The notes beneath the pieces are model-generated. The model was not told where the DNA came from and did no database searches. It saw only the letters and a program-made list of their open reading frames with translations. Shown one piece after another: positions 35,126 to 42,750 of a stretch of 64,000 nucleotides of DNA. Both the position numbers and the translations under genes were made by a program. The stretch is from contig NZ_JAPTNL010000002.1 of assembly GCF_026891095.1 (NCBI RefSeq), positions 1 through 64,000 of the forward strand, in the 5' to 3' direction. Numbering within the stretch: position 1 is the stretch's first letter; each line of letters opens with the position of its first letter. Source of the stretch: Roseovarius salincola (GTDB taxonomy: Bacteria > Pseudomonadota > Alphaproteobacteria > Rhodobacterales > Rhodobacteraceae).

Positions 35126-36426
35126 ATTTACTTCACGAGGGCGATTTTGCCGGGGCTGATAAGCTGAAGGCGCATCAACAGGCGGCCTGGGCCATGCAAA
35201 GCGGTTATGTGGCGCGGAATTCGGCATTCTACCACGCCTTGTGGCAGGGCAAGCAGCCTTCGGCCGATCTGCGCGACCTGCCCGAGCTGCCCTTGTCGGA
35301 CAAGGCGCAGTTACGGATTTCGCAGGCCGATCACCCGCCTTTCGGCGATTACATGGCCGCCCCGCGCAGCGCCGCCGTGCGGCTGCACCGCACATCCGGG
35401 ACCACGGGGCAGGCGATGAACCTGGCGCTGTCGGCAAAGGACTGCCTGGCAACGGAAACCGTTGGCGGGCGGTGCCAGTCGGCAGCGGGGCTGACGCCGG
35501 ATCATACGGTGGTGCATTGCCTCAATTACCAGATGTGGATGGGCGGGCTGAGCGATCACATGACCTTGCAGGCGACGGGCGCAATGGTGGTGCCCTTCGG
35601 TGTGGGCGCGACCGAGTTGCTGGTGCGCACCATTCAAGAGGTGGGGATCGACGCGATTTCCTGCACCCCGTCATATCCGGCGGTTCTGGAAAGGGTCATC
35701 GCCGAGAGGTTTCCGGGGCTGAAGCCACGAGACCTGGGGCTGAAGCTGGGCCTTTTCGGGGGCGAGGCGGGGCTTGATGACCCGGCCTTTCGTGATCGCT
35801 TGCGCGATGTGTGGGGGATGGAGCCGCGCAACGCCAATTACGGCGTTTCGGACGTGTTCTGCAATTTCGCGGCGCAATGCACGCATGACACGCGGCTGCA
35901 TTTCATGGCGGCGGATGTTCTTTTCCCCGAACTGGTCGATCCCGACAGCGGCGCGCCGCTGCCACTGGAGGCGGGGCAGACCGGAGAGCTTGTTCTGACC
36001 CATCTGATGCGCGACTGCCAGCCGCTGGTGCGGTTTCGCTGTGGTGACATCATCACCGTGGATGCAACCGAACCCTGCGCCTGCGGGCGCACGGGGTTCC
36101 GGTTCCGGGTGGTGGGACGCTCGGATGATATGGTGGTTGTGCGCGGGCTCAACCTGTTCCCGACGATGGTCGCGGCGGTGATCAATGAGTTCGCGGCATT
36201 GTCCGGGGATTACCGGATCGTGCTGGACGGGCCGCCGCCCCATGACAGCCTGCCGGTGACGGCGGAACTGGCCGAAGGACAGGAGCCGGGCGAGGGGCTG
36301 GCGCGGCAGGTTGAGGCCGTGATCAAGGCCCGGCTGGGCGCAACCGCCCGCGTAACCTTGCTGCCGCACGGGACGCTGCCGCTGACCGAAGGCAAGACGA
36401 AACGCGTGATACGGAGTGATAAATGA
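35122..36426 (+). CDS. PaaK-like phenylacetate-CoA ligase family protein
   Basis: A 434-aa acid-CoA ligase of the adenylate-forming superfamily. Motifs are the P-loop HRTSGTTGQAMN (about residue 92), NYGVSD, and the PaaK-specific C-terminal block EPCACGRTGFRFRVVGRSDDMVVVRGLNLFP, whose cysteines and GRxDDM hinge define the family. Substrate is probably an aromatic or short-chain acid. It is coupled by four-base overlaps to the TetR gene before it and the hydratase after it. Confidence 0.88.
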   Translation: MNLLHEGDFAGADKLKAHQQAAWAMQSGYVARNSAFYHALWQGKQPSADLRDLPELPLSDKAQLRISQADHPPFGDYMAAPRSAAVRLHRTSGTTGQAMNLALSAKDCLATETVGGRCQSAAGLTPDHTVVHCLNYQMWMGGLSDHMTLQATGAMVVPFGVGATELLVRTIQEVGIDAISCTPSYPAVLERVIAERFPGLKPRDLGLKLGLFGGEAGLDDPAFRDRLRDVWGMEPRNANYGVSDVFCNFAAQCTHDTRLHFMAADVLFPELVDPDSGAPLPLEAGQTGELVLTHLMRDCQPLVRFRCGDIITVDATEPCACGRTGFRFRVVGRSDDMVVVRGLNLFPTMVAAVINEFAALSGDYRIVLDGPPPHDSLPVTAELAEGQEPGEGLARQVEAVIKARLGATARVTLLPHGTLPLTEGKTKRVIRSDK

Positions 36427-37184
36427 CTGATTTCACGTATGAAACCGTACTGAGCGAGATGACGGGCGATGGTGTGCGGACGATCACCCTCAACCGCCCC
36501 GGCAGCCTGAACGCGATGAACCGGCAATTGATCGACGATGTGGCGCGCGCCTTTGACGACGCCAATGGCGACGCGGCGACGCGGGCAATCCTGTTCACAG
36601 GGGCCGGCAAGGCGTTTTGCGCGGGCGATGACCGACATGCGCATGTTCACCCCGAGACCGAGGAAGAGGCGCGCGAGCTGGTGCAGGCGATCCAGCGGGC
36701 GACGCATGCGATCACGCTGGGGCCAAAGCCGGTGGTGGGCGCGATCAATGGCTGGGCCGTGGGGGGCGGTTTTGAATGGGCCATCAATTGCGATTTCCCG
36801 ATCTGGGGCGCGTCGGCCAAGGGCTTTTTTCCGGAAGTGTCGCTCAACCTGTTCGTGACCGGTGCCGTGACCAGCCTCTTGCCCGCGCTGGTCGGGCTGA
36901 TGAAGGCACGTGAGATGCTGTTTTTCGGCGACCGCTATGGCGCCGAGGAGCTGCACGGCCTTGGCTTGGCTTGGAAAACCGTTGAAGATCATAATCTTAT
37001 AGAGATGGCCCAAGCAGAGGCGCAGCGCCTGGCGGACCTGCCGGTCTTGTCGGTGCGCGCGATGAAACGGGTTCTCAACAGCGCCGCCCTGCCCGATCTG
37101 CACCGCGCGTTGCAGTTGGAAACCGATGCGACGGTCGCCGGATTCATGGACCCTGAGACCACGAAGCGGCTGAGCGATTTTTGA
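36423..37184 (+). CDS. Enoyl-CoA hydratase/isomerase family protein
   Basis: A 253-aa crotonase-fold protein. The oxyanion-hole motifs are FCAGDDRHAH (about residues 64-73) and GWAVGGGFEWAINCDF (about 105-120), with the catalytic-face segment FFPEVSLNLFVTGAVTSLLP. It likely hydrates or cleaves the CoA thioester formed by the adjacent ligase. Start overlaps the ligase stop (ATGA). No beta-oxidation partners follow; pgsA comes next after 59 bases. Confidence 0.88.
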   Translation: MTDFTYETVLSEMTGDGVRTITLNRPGSLNAMNRQLIDDVARAFDDANGDAATRAILFTGAGKAFCAGDDRHAHVHPETEEEARELVQAIQRATHAITLGPKPVVGAINGWAVGGGFEWAINCDFPIWGASAKGFFPEVSLNLFVTGAVTSLLPALVGLMKAREMLFFGDRYGAEELHGLGLAWKTVEDHNLIEMAQAEAQRLADLPVLSVRAMKRVLNSAALPDLHRALQLETDATVAGFMDPETTKRLSDF

Positions 37185-37243
37185 CCGCCCGATGCGACGC
37201 AACCGCGCTTTCCCTTTGCCTTGGAACGGATTAGAACCGGGGC

Positions 37244-37825
37244 ATGAGCTGGAACGTGCCAAATATCCTGACCGCTTTGCGCCTGCTCGCCGCGCCGGGG
37301 GTGGCTGTGATGTTCCTGTATTTCCACCGGCCCTGGGCGGACTGGTTCGCGCTGGTGCTGTTCATCAGCGCGGCGGCGACGGACTGGTTTGACGGCTACC
37401 TTGCAAGGGCATGGAAACAAACCACAAAACTTGGCGCCATGCTGGACCCGATCGCCGACAAGGCGATGGTGGTGATCGCCTTGATGGTGATCGTGGGCTA
37501 TTCGAGCATGTCGCCCTGGCTGGTGTTGCCGGCGACGGTGATTCTGTTTCGCGAAGTGTTCGTGAGCGGGTTGCGGGAGTTTCTGGGCGATACGGCGGGG
37601 ACGTTGAAGGTCACGCGATTGGCGAAATGGAAAACGACCGCGCAAATGATTGCAATTGCGGTACTTTTTGCACAGGGCGTGTTCGAGCACTATTTTGGGG
37701 CCATGACCCGTGGCGCGGTCGTTCTGGGCCATGCGGGGCTGTGGCTGCTGTGGATCGCGGCCGCGCTGACATTGCTGACGGGGTATGATTACTTCAGGAA
37801 ATCAATACCTTATCTGAAGGAATGA
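37244..37825 (+). CDS. pgsA: CDP-diacylglycerol-glycerol-3-phosphate 3-phosphatidyltransferase
   Basis: A 193-aa integral membrane enzyme making phosphatidylglycerol phosphate. The CDP-alcohol phosphotransferase motif DxxDGxxAR...GxxxDxxxD is complete as DWFDGYLARAW...GAMLDPIAD (about residues 47-76). About five to six helices are visible. It is followed after three bases by moaD, and pgsA-moaD-moaE is a common alphaproteobacterial order. Confidence 0.95.
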   Translation: MSWNVPNILTALRLLAAPGVAVMFLYFHRPWADWFALVLFISAAATDWFDGYLARAWKQTTKLGAMLDPIADKAMVVIALMVIVGYSSMSPWLVLPATVILFREVFVSGLREFLGDTAGTLKVTRLAKWKTTAQMIAIAVLFAQGVFEHYFGAMTRGAVVLGHAGLWLLWIAAALTLLTGYDYFRKSIPYLKE

Positions 37826-37828
37826 GAG

Positions 37829-38074
37829 ATGGACGTTCTGTATTTCGCATGGGTGCGGGAAAGGGTCGGGCGCCCGAAAGACCGAATCGAGACCGGAGCC
37901 GCAACGGTGCGGGAACTGGTTAACGAACTGACCCTGAAAGAAGAGCGTTACGCAGCCGCCTTTGCCGATCTGGACGCGCTGCGCGTGGCCGTGGATCAGG
38001 AGTTGAGCGATTTCGACGCATCACTGGAGAATGTGCGGGAAGTTGCGTTTTTCCCACCGATGACAGGGGGTTAA
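37829..38074 (+). CDS. moaD: Molybdopterin synthase sulfur carrier subunit
   Basis: An 81-aa ubiquitin-fold protein ending in the required PPMTGG, whose terminal Gly-Gly is thiocarboxylated and donates sulfur to precursor Z. The N-terminus VLYFAWVRERVG is typical. It lies three bases after pgsA and three before moaE. Confidence 0.95.
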   Translation: MDVLYFAWVRERVGRPKDRIETGAATVRELVNELTLKEERYAAAFADLDALRVAVDQELSDFDASLENVREVAFFPPMTGG

Positions 38075-38077
38075 CCC

Positions 38078-38521
38078 ATGGACATCCGTGTGCAGCAGGA
38101 GCCGTTCGACCTTGGTCACGAGGCCAGCCGGTTTGCCGCGCGGCAGGCGGGGATGGGAGCGATCGTCACGTTTACCGGGATCGTGCGCGATCTGGAGGAC
38201 GGCGATCTGGAGGTGATGGAGATCGAGCATTACCCCGGCATGACCGAAAATTCCATCCGCAAGATCGCCGATGAAGCCCTAAGCCGTTGGAATATAGGTG
38301 ATATTCTGGTCATACACCGATACGGTAAGCTTGGCCCGGACGAGATGATCATGATGGTCGCCACATCTGCGCCGCATCGGGTGGATGCCTTTCAAGCTGC
38401 TGAATTTCTGATGGATTTCCTGAAATCCCGCGCGCCGTTCTGGAAAAAGGAAGTCACCGGCGGCGGTGAGGGCTGGGTCGCGGCGAAAGACACGGACGAG
38501 GACGCGCTGGATCGCTGGTGA
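38078..38521 (+). CDS. moaE: Molybdopterin synthase catalytic subunit
   Basis: A 147-aa catalytic subunit that with MoaD converts cyclic pyranopterin monophosphate to molybdopterin. Recognised by GAIVTFTGIVRD, LEIEHYPGMTE and the active-site block KSRAPFWKKEVTGGGEGWV, containing the lysines needed for catalysis. Length is standard. Confidence 0.95.
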   Translation: MDIRVQQEPFDLGHEASRFAARQAGMGAIVTFTGIVRDLEDGDLEVMEIEHYPGMTENSIRKIADEALSRWNIGDILVIHRYGKLGPDEMIMMVATSAPHRVDAFQAAEFLMDFLKSRAPFWKKEVTGGGEGWVAAKDTDEDALDRW

Positions 38522-38526
38522 GGATG

Positions 38527-38596
38527 GTACAAATCGTCCGGTTTGTACGGCGGTTTTGTACGCAATATGAGGGACGGCGCGCGCATTTTGTACAAA
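38527..38596. promoter_or_regulatory. Cluster of GTACAAA/TTTGTAC inverted sites upstream of SCP2 gene
   Basis: Within 70 bases there is GTACAAA (38527-38533) facing TTTGTAC (38542-38548) with an eight-base spacer, another TTTTGTAC at 38554-38561, and a perfect TTTGTACAAA palindrome at 38587-38596. The repetition and symmetry suggest a regulator array between moaE and the SCP2 gene. Which gene is controlled and by what is unknown. Confidence 0.5.
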
Positions 38597-38693
38597 TCGC
38601 CGCAAAGGCCCGGAAATTGACGCGGGGTTCCGGTTGCCGCGCCTGCGGAATTCACCAATCTGGTGCGATGACCGATCCCGATAAGAGGCCCAG

Positions 38694-38996
38694 ATGAGCG
38701 AGCTGATCGAAAGCTATATCCGCGAACTGACACCCAAGGCGCGTGGCGCCATCCGGGGCAGCGCCAAGCTGGTGATCACCGGCGAGGGTGCGGTGATGCT
38801 GGACGAGAGCGGCGCGCGCGCCGCGGATGAGTCCGGGGACGAGCTGGCCGACGTGGTGCTGATCGCCAGCGACGAGGTGTTCCGCAACATCCTGTCGGGC
38901 GAGCAGAACCCGGTCATGGCCTTCATGTCGGGCAAGCTGAAGGTCGAGGGCAATGCCCAGCGCGCGCTGAAGGTCAGTTCCATCCTGACGGGGTGA
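38694..38996 (+). CDS. SCP2 sterol-binding domain protein
   Basis: A 100-aa stand-alone SCP2-fold lipid carrier. Typical features are KLVITGEGAVMLDESG near the start and NPVMAFMSGKLKVEGNAQRALK near the end. Such proteins bind acyl chains in a hydrophobic tunnel. Preceded by a 172-base gap with repeated GTACAAA sites and followed by extragenic repeat copy B. Confidence 0.9.
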   Translation: MSELIESYIRELTPKARGAIRGSAKLVITGEGAVMLDESGARAADESGDELADVVLIASDEVFRNILSGEQNPVMAFMSGKLKVEGNAQRALKVSSILTG

Positions 38997-39018
38997 GGCG
39001 CCTTTTTGCAGGCAGAAG

Positions 39019-39071
39019 CCGGGGGGCCAGCCCCCCGGACCCCCCGAGGTATTTCAGGCCAGATGAAGGGG
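39019..39071 (+). repeat. Extragenic hairpin-tail repeat, copy B
   Basis: A GC hairpin (CCGGGGGGC-CA-GCCCCCCGG, 39019-39038) is followed by a tail at 39040-39071 containing GAGGTATTTCAGGCCAGATG, differing from copy A at one base. It lies between convergent gene ends (SCP2 and the Hint gene). Confidence 0.75.
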
Positions 39072-39077
39072 ATGAGG

Positions 39078-40043
39078 TCAGGAGATTTGGCGTTTCAGGC
39101 GCGGGGCGGGCGTGTTGTCGGGTGCGTCGAAGCTGTCATCCTTCGGGCCGTGCTCGACGATGCGCTTTTGCAGTTGCGGTGCGGGGATCGGGCGCGCGGG
39201 GTTCGCGAGGATCCGGCGCGCGTCGGGACCGGGAAACAGGGAGTCGATTTCCGTGAGGGCGCGCAGCGGCAGGCGGTTGCGGGCCTCCTCGGCGAGCAAC
39301 AGGCTTTCGGTTGCGGTGCCTTCGGCGATGATCACCTGATGGCGGTCGAACAAGAGGTGGTGATAGGAGACCGGACCATCCGGCGGCACCATGTCGACGC
39401 CCGGCCAGTCGAGGAAGCGGAGCGCGGGGAGCAGCGCTTCGTCGGTGCCGCAGACCTGCAACACCCGTTCACCGGTCACGAGCAGCCGGTGCTGACGCGA
39501 GACCAGGAGATCATTCTGGGGCAAACCGCCGCCAAGCGCGCCACGACGGATGCGGATGGGGCGCAGGCGGTCTTCGGCCGCCAGGGCATCGGCGTGGACG
39601 GTGCGCTGCCCGACCCAGCGGACCTGTTGAAGGGCGTCGTCGCGGGTCACGATCAGATCGCCGGGGCGGATCGCTTCAACGGGTTTGGGGCCGATGGCGG
39701 TCTCGATCAGGGTGCCCGCGACAAAGCAGGGCACGCCGGTGATGGTGATGGTGACGGTCTGGGTATCGCTGCCGCCGGTATCTTGCAGGCGCACGACGAA
39801 TGTGTCGGTCAGGGTCTGGCCGGTATCGAGCGCCTGCACGGCGGCGTTGTTTTCATCGAGGTCATAGCTCCAGACCCCGGTGGTGGGGTTGACGCTGGCG
39901 CTGCCATAGGTGGCGCCGCTCTGGATCGACCAGGTGTCGCCCCAGATATTTCCCGAGATGTCGTCGAGGTCTCCGGAGACTAGGCCGATGCTGTCGGAGT
40001 CGATCCCGCCCGCGCTCAGGCCACCGATGTCAGGTGCGCCCAT
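39078..40043 (-). CDS. VCBS and Hint (hedgehog/intein) domain protein
   Basis: A 321-aa protein with a VCBS/cadherin-like domain (about residues 20-103, GSASVNPTTGVWSYDLDENN... VTITITG) followed by a Hint domain beginning at Cys106 in CFVAGTLIETAIGPKPVEAI (about 106-245) and containing SRQHRLLV. No terminal intein HN is evident, so Hog-type or non-splicing autoprocessing is likely. There is no signal peptide; related Roseobacter proteins are thought to leave by type I secretion. Its start lies 14 bases inside the acyltransferase gene. Confidence 0.82.
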   Translation of the reverse strand: MGAPDIGGLSAGGIDSDSIGLVSGDLDDISGNIWGDTWSIQSGATYGSASVNPTTGVWSYDLDENNAAVQALDTGQTLTDTFVVRLQDTGGSDTQTVTITITGVPCFVAGTLIETAIGPKPVEAIRPGDLIVTRDDALQQVRWVGQRTVHADALAAEDRLRPIRIRRGALGGGLPQNDLLVSRQHRLLVTGERVLQVCGTDEALLPALRFLDWPGVDMVPPDGPVSYHHLLFDRHQVIIAEGTATESLLLAEEARNRLPLRALTEIDSLFPGPDARRILANPARPIPAPQLQKRIVEHGPKDDSFDAPDNTPAPRLKRQIS

Positions 40044-40650
40044 GGCGGCTCTCCTTGAGAAGGCGTTTGAACTGGCCGGCGCCATAGGATCTGATCGTGA
40101 TCGGGGCGTCGGGGGCGGCGCGGCTCCATTCGACGATGCGGTAGCGGGTGCCCGGCCGGTTGTGCCACATGGTCCTGACGCGCAGCACATCGGGGTTCTG
40201 CGCCAGCAGGGGCACGATCTGGTCGACATGGCCGAAGGGCGCGATGAAATCGACCAGCCAGAGGGAAGTGCCGCTGTTCCAGTCTTCGGGGCGCAGGGCC
40301 TGATGATCGACGGCGAAGGCGTATTCGGCCTGCGGCGACAGCCCCGCCCAGGTGATCGCGGCGCGCGGGTGACCACCGGAGCGGAACAGTTTGTACTGGC
40401 CCAGGCGCAGGGGCGGTTCGAAACAGGCGAAAAGATCATGCAGCGACCGGGGCCGGTGATAGCGGGTCAGCGACGCGAGGTAGAAGAGGCTGCCGAAATC
40501 GGCGAGGAAACTGTCGGGCAGGTCGAACCAATCGCCTGGAAAGGCCGCGCCGCAACGTGGGTTGTCAGGCCCGGCGGCCCGCAGCTCGGCGAAATGGCGC
40601 ATGGTGGCGCGCACGAACTGCTCTGAGTCCGGTCTCTCGGTCATGATCAC
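40030..40650 (-). CDS. HlyC-like toxin-activating lysine acyltransferase
   Basis: A 206-aa protein matching the HlyC/RtxC family, which transfer acyl groups from acyl-ACP to internal lysines of RTX toxins. Alignment by eye to HlyC: ITWAGLSPQAEY for SWANLSLENE, EDWNSGTSLWLVDFIAPFG for EDWTSGDRKWFIDWIAPFG (Asp134 as HlyC Asp92), GQYKLF for NQYALL, and His65 as catalytic His23. HlyC Ser20 corresponds to Thr62. No RTX toxin is adjacent; it overlaps the VCBS-Hint gene by 14 bases, implying that protein may be the substrate. Confidence 0.8.
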   Translation of the reverse strand: MIMTERPDSEQFVRATMRHFAELRAAGPDNPRCGAAFPGDWFDLPDSFLADFGSLFYLASLTRYHRPRSLHDLFACFEPPLRLGQYKLFRSGGHPRAAITWAGLSPQAEYAFAVDHQALRPEDWNSGTSLWLVDFIAPFGHVDQIVPLLAQNPDVLRVRTMWHNRPGTRYRIVEWSRAAPDAPITIRSYGAGQFKRLLKESRHGRT

Positions 40651-40893
40651 TACCTGTCATGACGGGGGCGCCGCTTTTCGCGATCTTCCTGCCGTCACTG
40701 CTTGCCTCAACATTGCGCCTTCGGGAGCGCTATCTTTGGATATTATGACAAATTTTCGGCTTCGGCAATGAATTCTGTTCTTTTCCGGGCAAGATGTGGC
40801 GAGGATGTGTCGGCCAAGGCTCTGGACAGGGGCCGGGCGCGGGTGCAAGAGTTTGATCAAATTCCCGACTCAGAGATTGCATGGAGCCACCCG

Positions 40894-42243
40894 ATGAAAG
40901 ACGACAATTTCCTGCGCGAGATGAATGCCCGCCATCTGTGGCATCCGATGGGCCATCCCGGCGAAGCGCATGAGAACGCCCCCAAGATCATCAAGGGCGC
41001 CGAGGGTGTCGAGATCGTCGATCTTGACGGGCATCGCGCCGTCGATGCGGTGGGCGGGCTTTGGTGCGTCAACCTCGGCTATTCCAACGATGCGATCAAG
41101 CAGGCGATTTCCGATCAGCTTTGGGAGCTGCCCTATTATTCGGCCTTTGCGGGCACATCGAACCCGGCGGCGATCGAGGCCTCTTACGCGGTGCAGGAAT
41201 TCTTTGCCGAGGACGGCATGGTGCGGGCCTTCTTCACCAGCGGGGGGTCTGACAGCGTGGAGACCGCGCTGCGCCTGTCGCGCCAGTATCACCGGCTGCG
41301 CGGGGAGCCGACGCGGATCAAGTTCCTGAGCCTCAAGAAGGGCTATCACGGCACGCATTTCGGTGGCGCCAGCGTGAATGGCAACAACCGCTTCCGCATC
41401 ACCTATGAGCCGCTTCTGCCGGGCTGTTACCATCTGCCCAGCCCCTATACCTATCGCAACCCGTTCGACGAGACCGACCCCGAGGTGCTGGCCGAGAAGA
41501 TCGCCGCGGCGGCGGTGGACGAGATCGAGTTCCAGGACCCGAGCACCATTGCCGCCTTCATCATGGAGCCGATCCAGGGCGCGGGCGGGGTGATCGTGCC
41601 GGGCGACAGTTTCATGCGGCGGATGCGCGAGGTCTGTGACCGTTACGGGATCCTCTTGATCGCCGACGAGGTGATCACCGGGTTCGGGCGCAGTGGCGAC
41701 TGGACCGGGTCGCGCCATTGGGGCGTGAAGCCCGACATGATGACCTGCGCCAAGGGCATCACCAGCGGGTATTTCCCGGTGGGCGCCGCCCTGATGAGCG
41801 AGAAGGTGGCCGATGTGTTCGAGAATTCCGGCCCCGAGGGCGCGATCTGGCATGGCTATACATATTCGGCGCATCCGGTGGGCGCGGCGGCGGTGGTGGC
41901 CTGCCTGTCGGAAACCTTGCGTCTGGACACCAAGACCAACGCGGCGGCGCGCGGCACGCAGCTTTATGACGGGGTGTGCGGGCTGGCCGAGAAATACGAC
42001 ATCATCGGCGATGTGCGCGGCGGGCACGGGCTGATGACCGGGATCGAGATCGTCAGCGACCGCGCCGCCAAGACGCCGATGGACGGGGCCACCATGAAGC
42101 GCATCCACCAGACCGCCTATGAGGCGGGGGCGATGGTGAGGCTGGGGGCGCATAACGTGCTGATGTCACCGCCCCTGACCATCACCGAAGGCGAGGTCGA
42201 CCGCATCCTGGCGGCGCTGGACAAGGGGTTCGCGGCGGCCTGA
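40894..42243 (+). CDS. Class III aminotransferase (omega-amino acid:pyruvate type)
   Basis: A 449-aa PLP enzyme. Motifs include FFTSGGSDSVETALRLSRQY, ILLIADEVITGFGRSG, and the PLP lysine in MTCAKGITSGYFPVGAAL (about residue 287). Closest by eye to omega-transaminases acting on beta-alanine, taurine or similar amines with pyruvate. Start ATG 40894 gives the family N-terminus LREMNARHLWHPMGHP. A 243-base region upstream divides it from the divergent acyltransferase gene. Confidence 0.87.
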   Translation: MKDDNFLREMNARHLWHPMGHPGEAHENAPKIIKGAEGVEIVDLDGHRAVDAVGGLWCVNLGYSNDAIKQAISDQLWELPYYSAFAGTSNPAAIEASYAVQEFFAEDGMVRAFFTSGGSDSVETALRLSRQYHRLRGEPTRIKFLSLKKGYHGTHFGGASVNGNNRFRITYEPLLPGCYHLPSPYTYRNPFDETDPEVLAEKIAAAAVDEIEFQDPSTIAAFIMEPIQGAGGVIVPGDSFMRRMREVCDRYGILLIADEVITGFGRSGDWTGSRHWGVKPDMMTCAKGITSGYFPVGAALMSEKVADVFENSGPEGAIWHGYTYSAHPVGAAAVVACLSETLRLDTKTNAAARGTQLYDGVCGLAEKYDIIGDVRGGHGLMTGIEIVSDRAAKTPMDGATMKRIHQTAYEAGAMVRLGAHNVLMSPPLTITEGEVDRILAALDKGFAAA

Positions 42244-42289
42244 TCCGGCCCCGCCGGCCCTTGCCCGCAAGGCTGCGCCCCCCAAGGGC

Positions 42290-42577
42290 TCAGCCGAAGC
42301 GGCGCCAGGCGTCTTCCATGGCTTCGGACATGGCGTTCCAGGCCTTGTCCGCCCCGGCCTTGAGGTCGTTCCAGGCGGCGGTCTGGGTGTCGCGCAGCTC
42401 CTCGAGTTCCTTTTCGAGGTTGGCGCGGCGCTTTTTGAGGTCCTCGATATATTCCTGATACTGAAGCTGGGCGTCGGCCTCGGCGGATTTTGCCTTGGCC
42501 TGCATCTTCTCGATCTCGGCCTTCCATTCATCCAGCCGCGCGTTGAGCTTCTGTTGATAGGCTTCCTTTTCGTCCAT
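42290..42577 (-). CDS. Small coiled-coil protein
   Basis: A 95-aa, highly charged protein predicted to form a continuous coiled coil (about residues 5-75, KLNARLDEWKAEIEKM... KKRRANLEKELEELRD) ending with aromatic-rich AWNAMSEAMEDAWRRFG. ATG 42577 has a perfect AGGAGG site. No function is recognised; such proteins are frequent in Rhodobacteraceae and proteobacterial stress regulons. Confidence 0.75.
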   Translation of the reverse strand: MDEKEAYQQKLNARLDEWKAEIEKMQAKAKSAEADAQLQYQEYIEDLKKRRANLEKELEELRDTQTAAWNDLKAGADKAWNAMSEAMEDAWRRFG

Positions 42578-42696
42578 GTCTTGTCCTCCTGTGTTCGGGT
42601 GTCTGTCTGCGTTGGACACTTTTCAAAGGTAGGAACCGTTGGCGGGCCGATCAATGCGCGGCGTCAATTGGGGTGGGTGCACCGCTTTCTCCCACC

Positions 42697-42729
42697 ACAA
42701 AAAAGACCGGCGCAAATTGCGCCGGTCTT
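42697..42729 (-). terminator. Rho-independent terminator of the AGCS operon
   Basis: Read on the minus strand, the hairpin AAGACCGGCGC (loop AATTT) GCGCCGGTCTT, at 42703-42729, is followed by a run of T (A run at 42699-42704 on the plus strand). It lies 21 bases past the AGCS stop codon. Confidence 0.88.
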
Positions 42730-42750
42730 GGTGTTCATGTCGTCCGCAGA

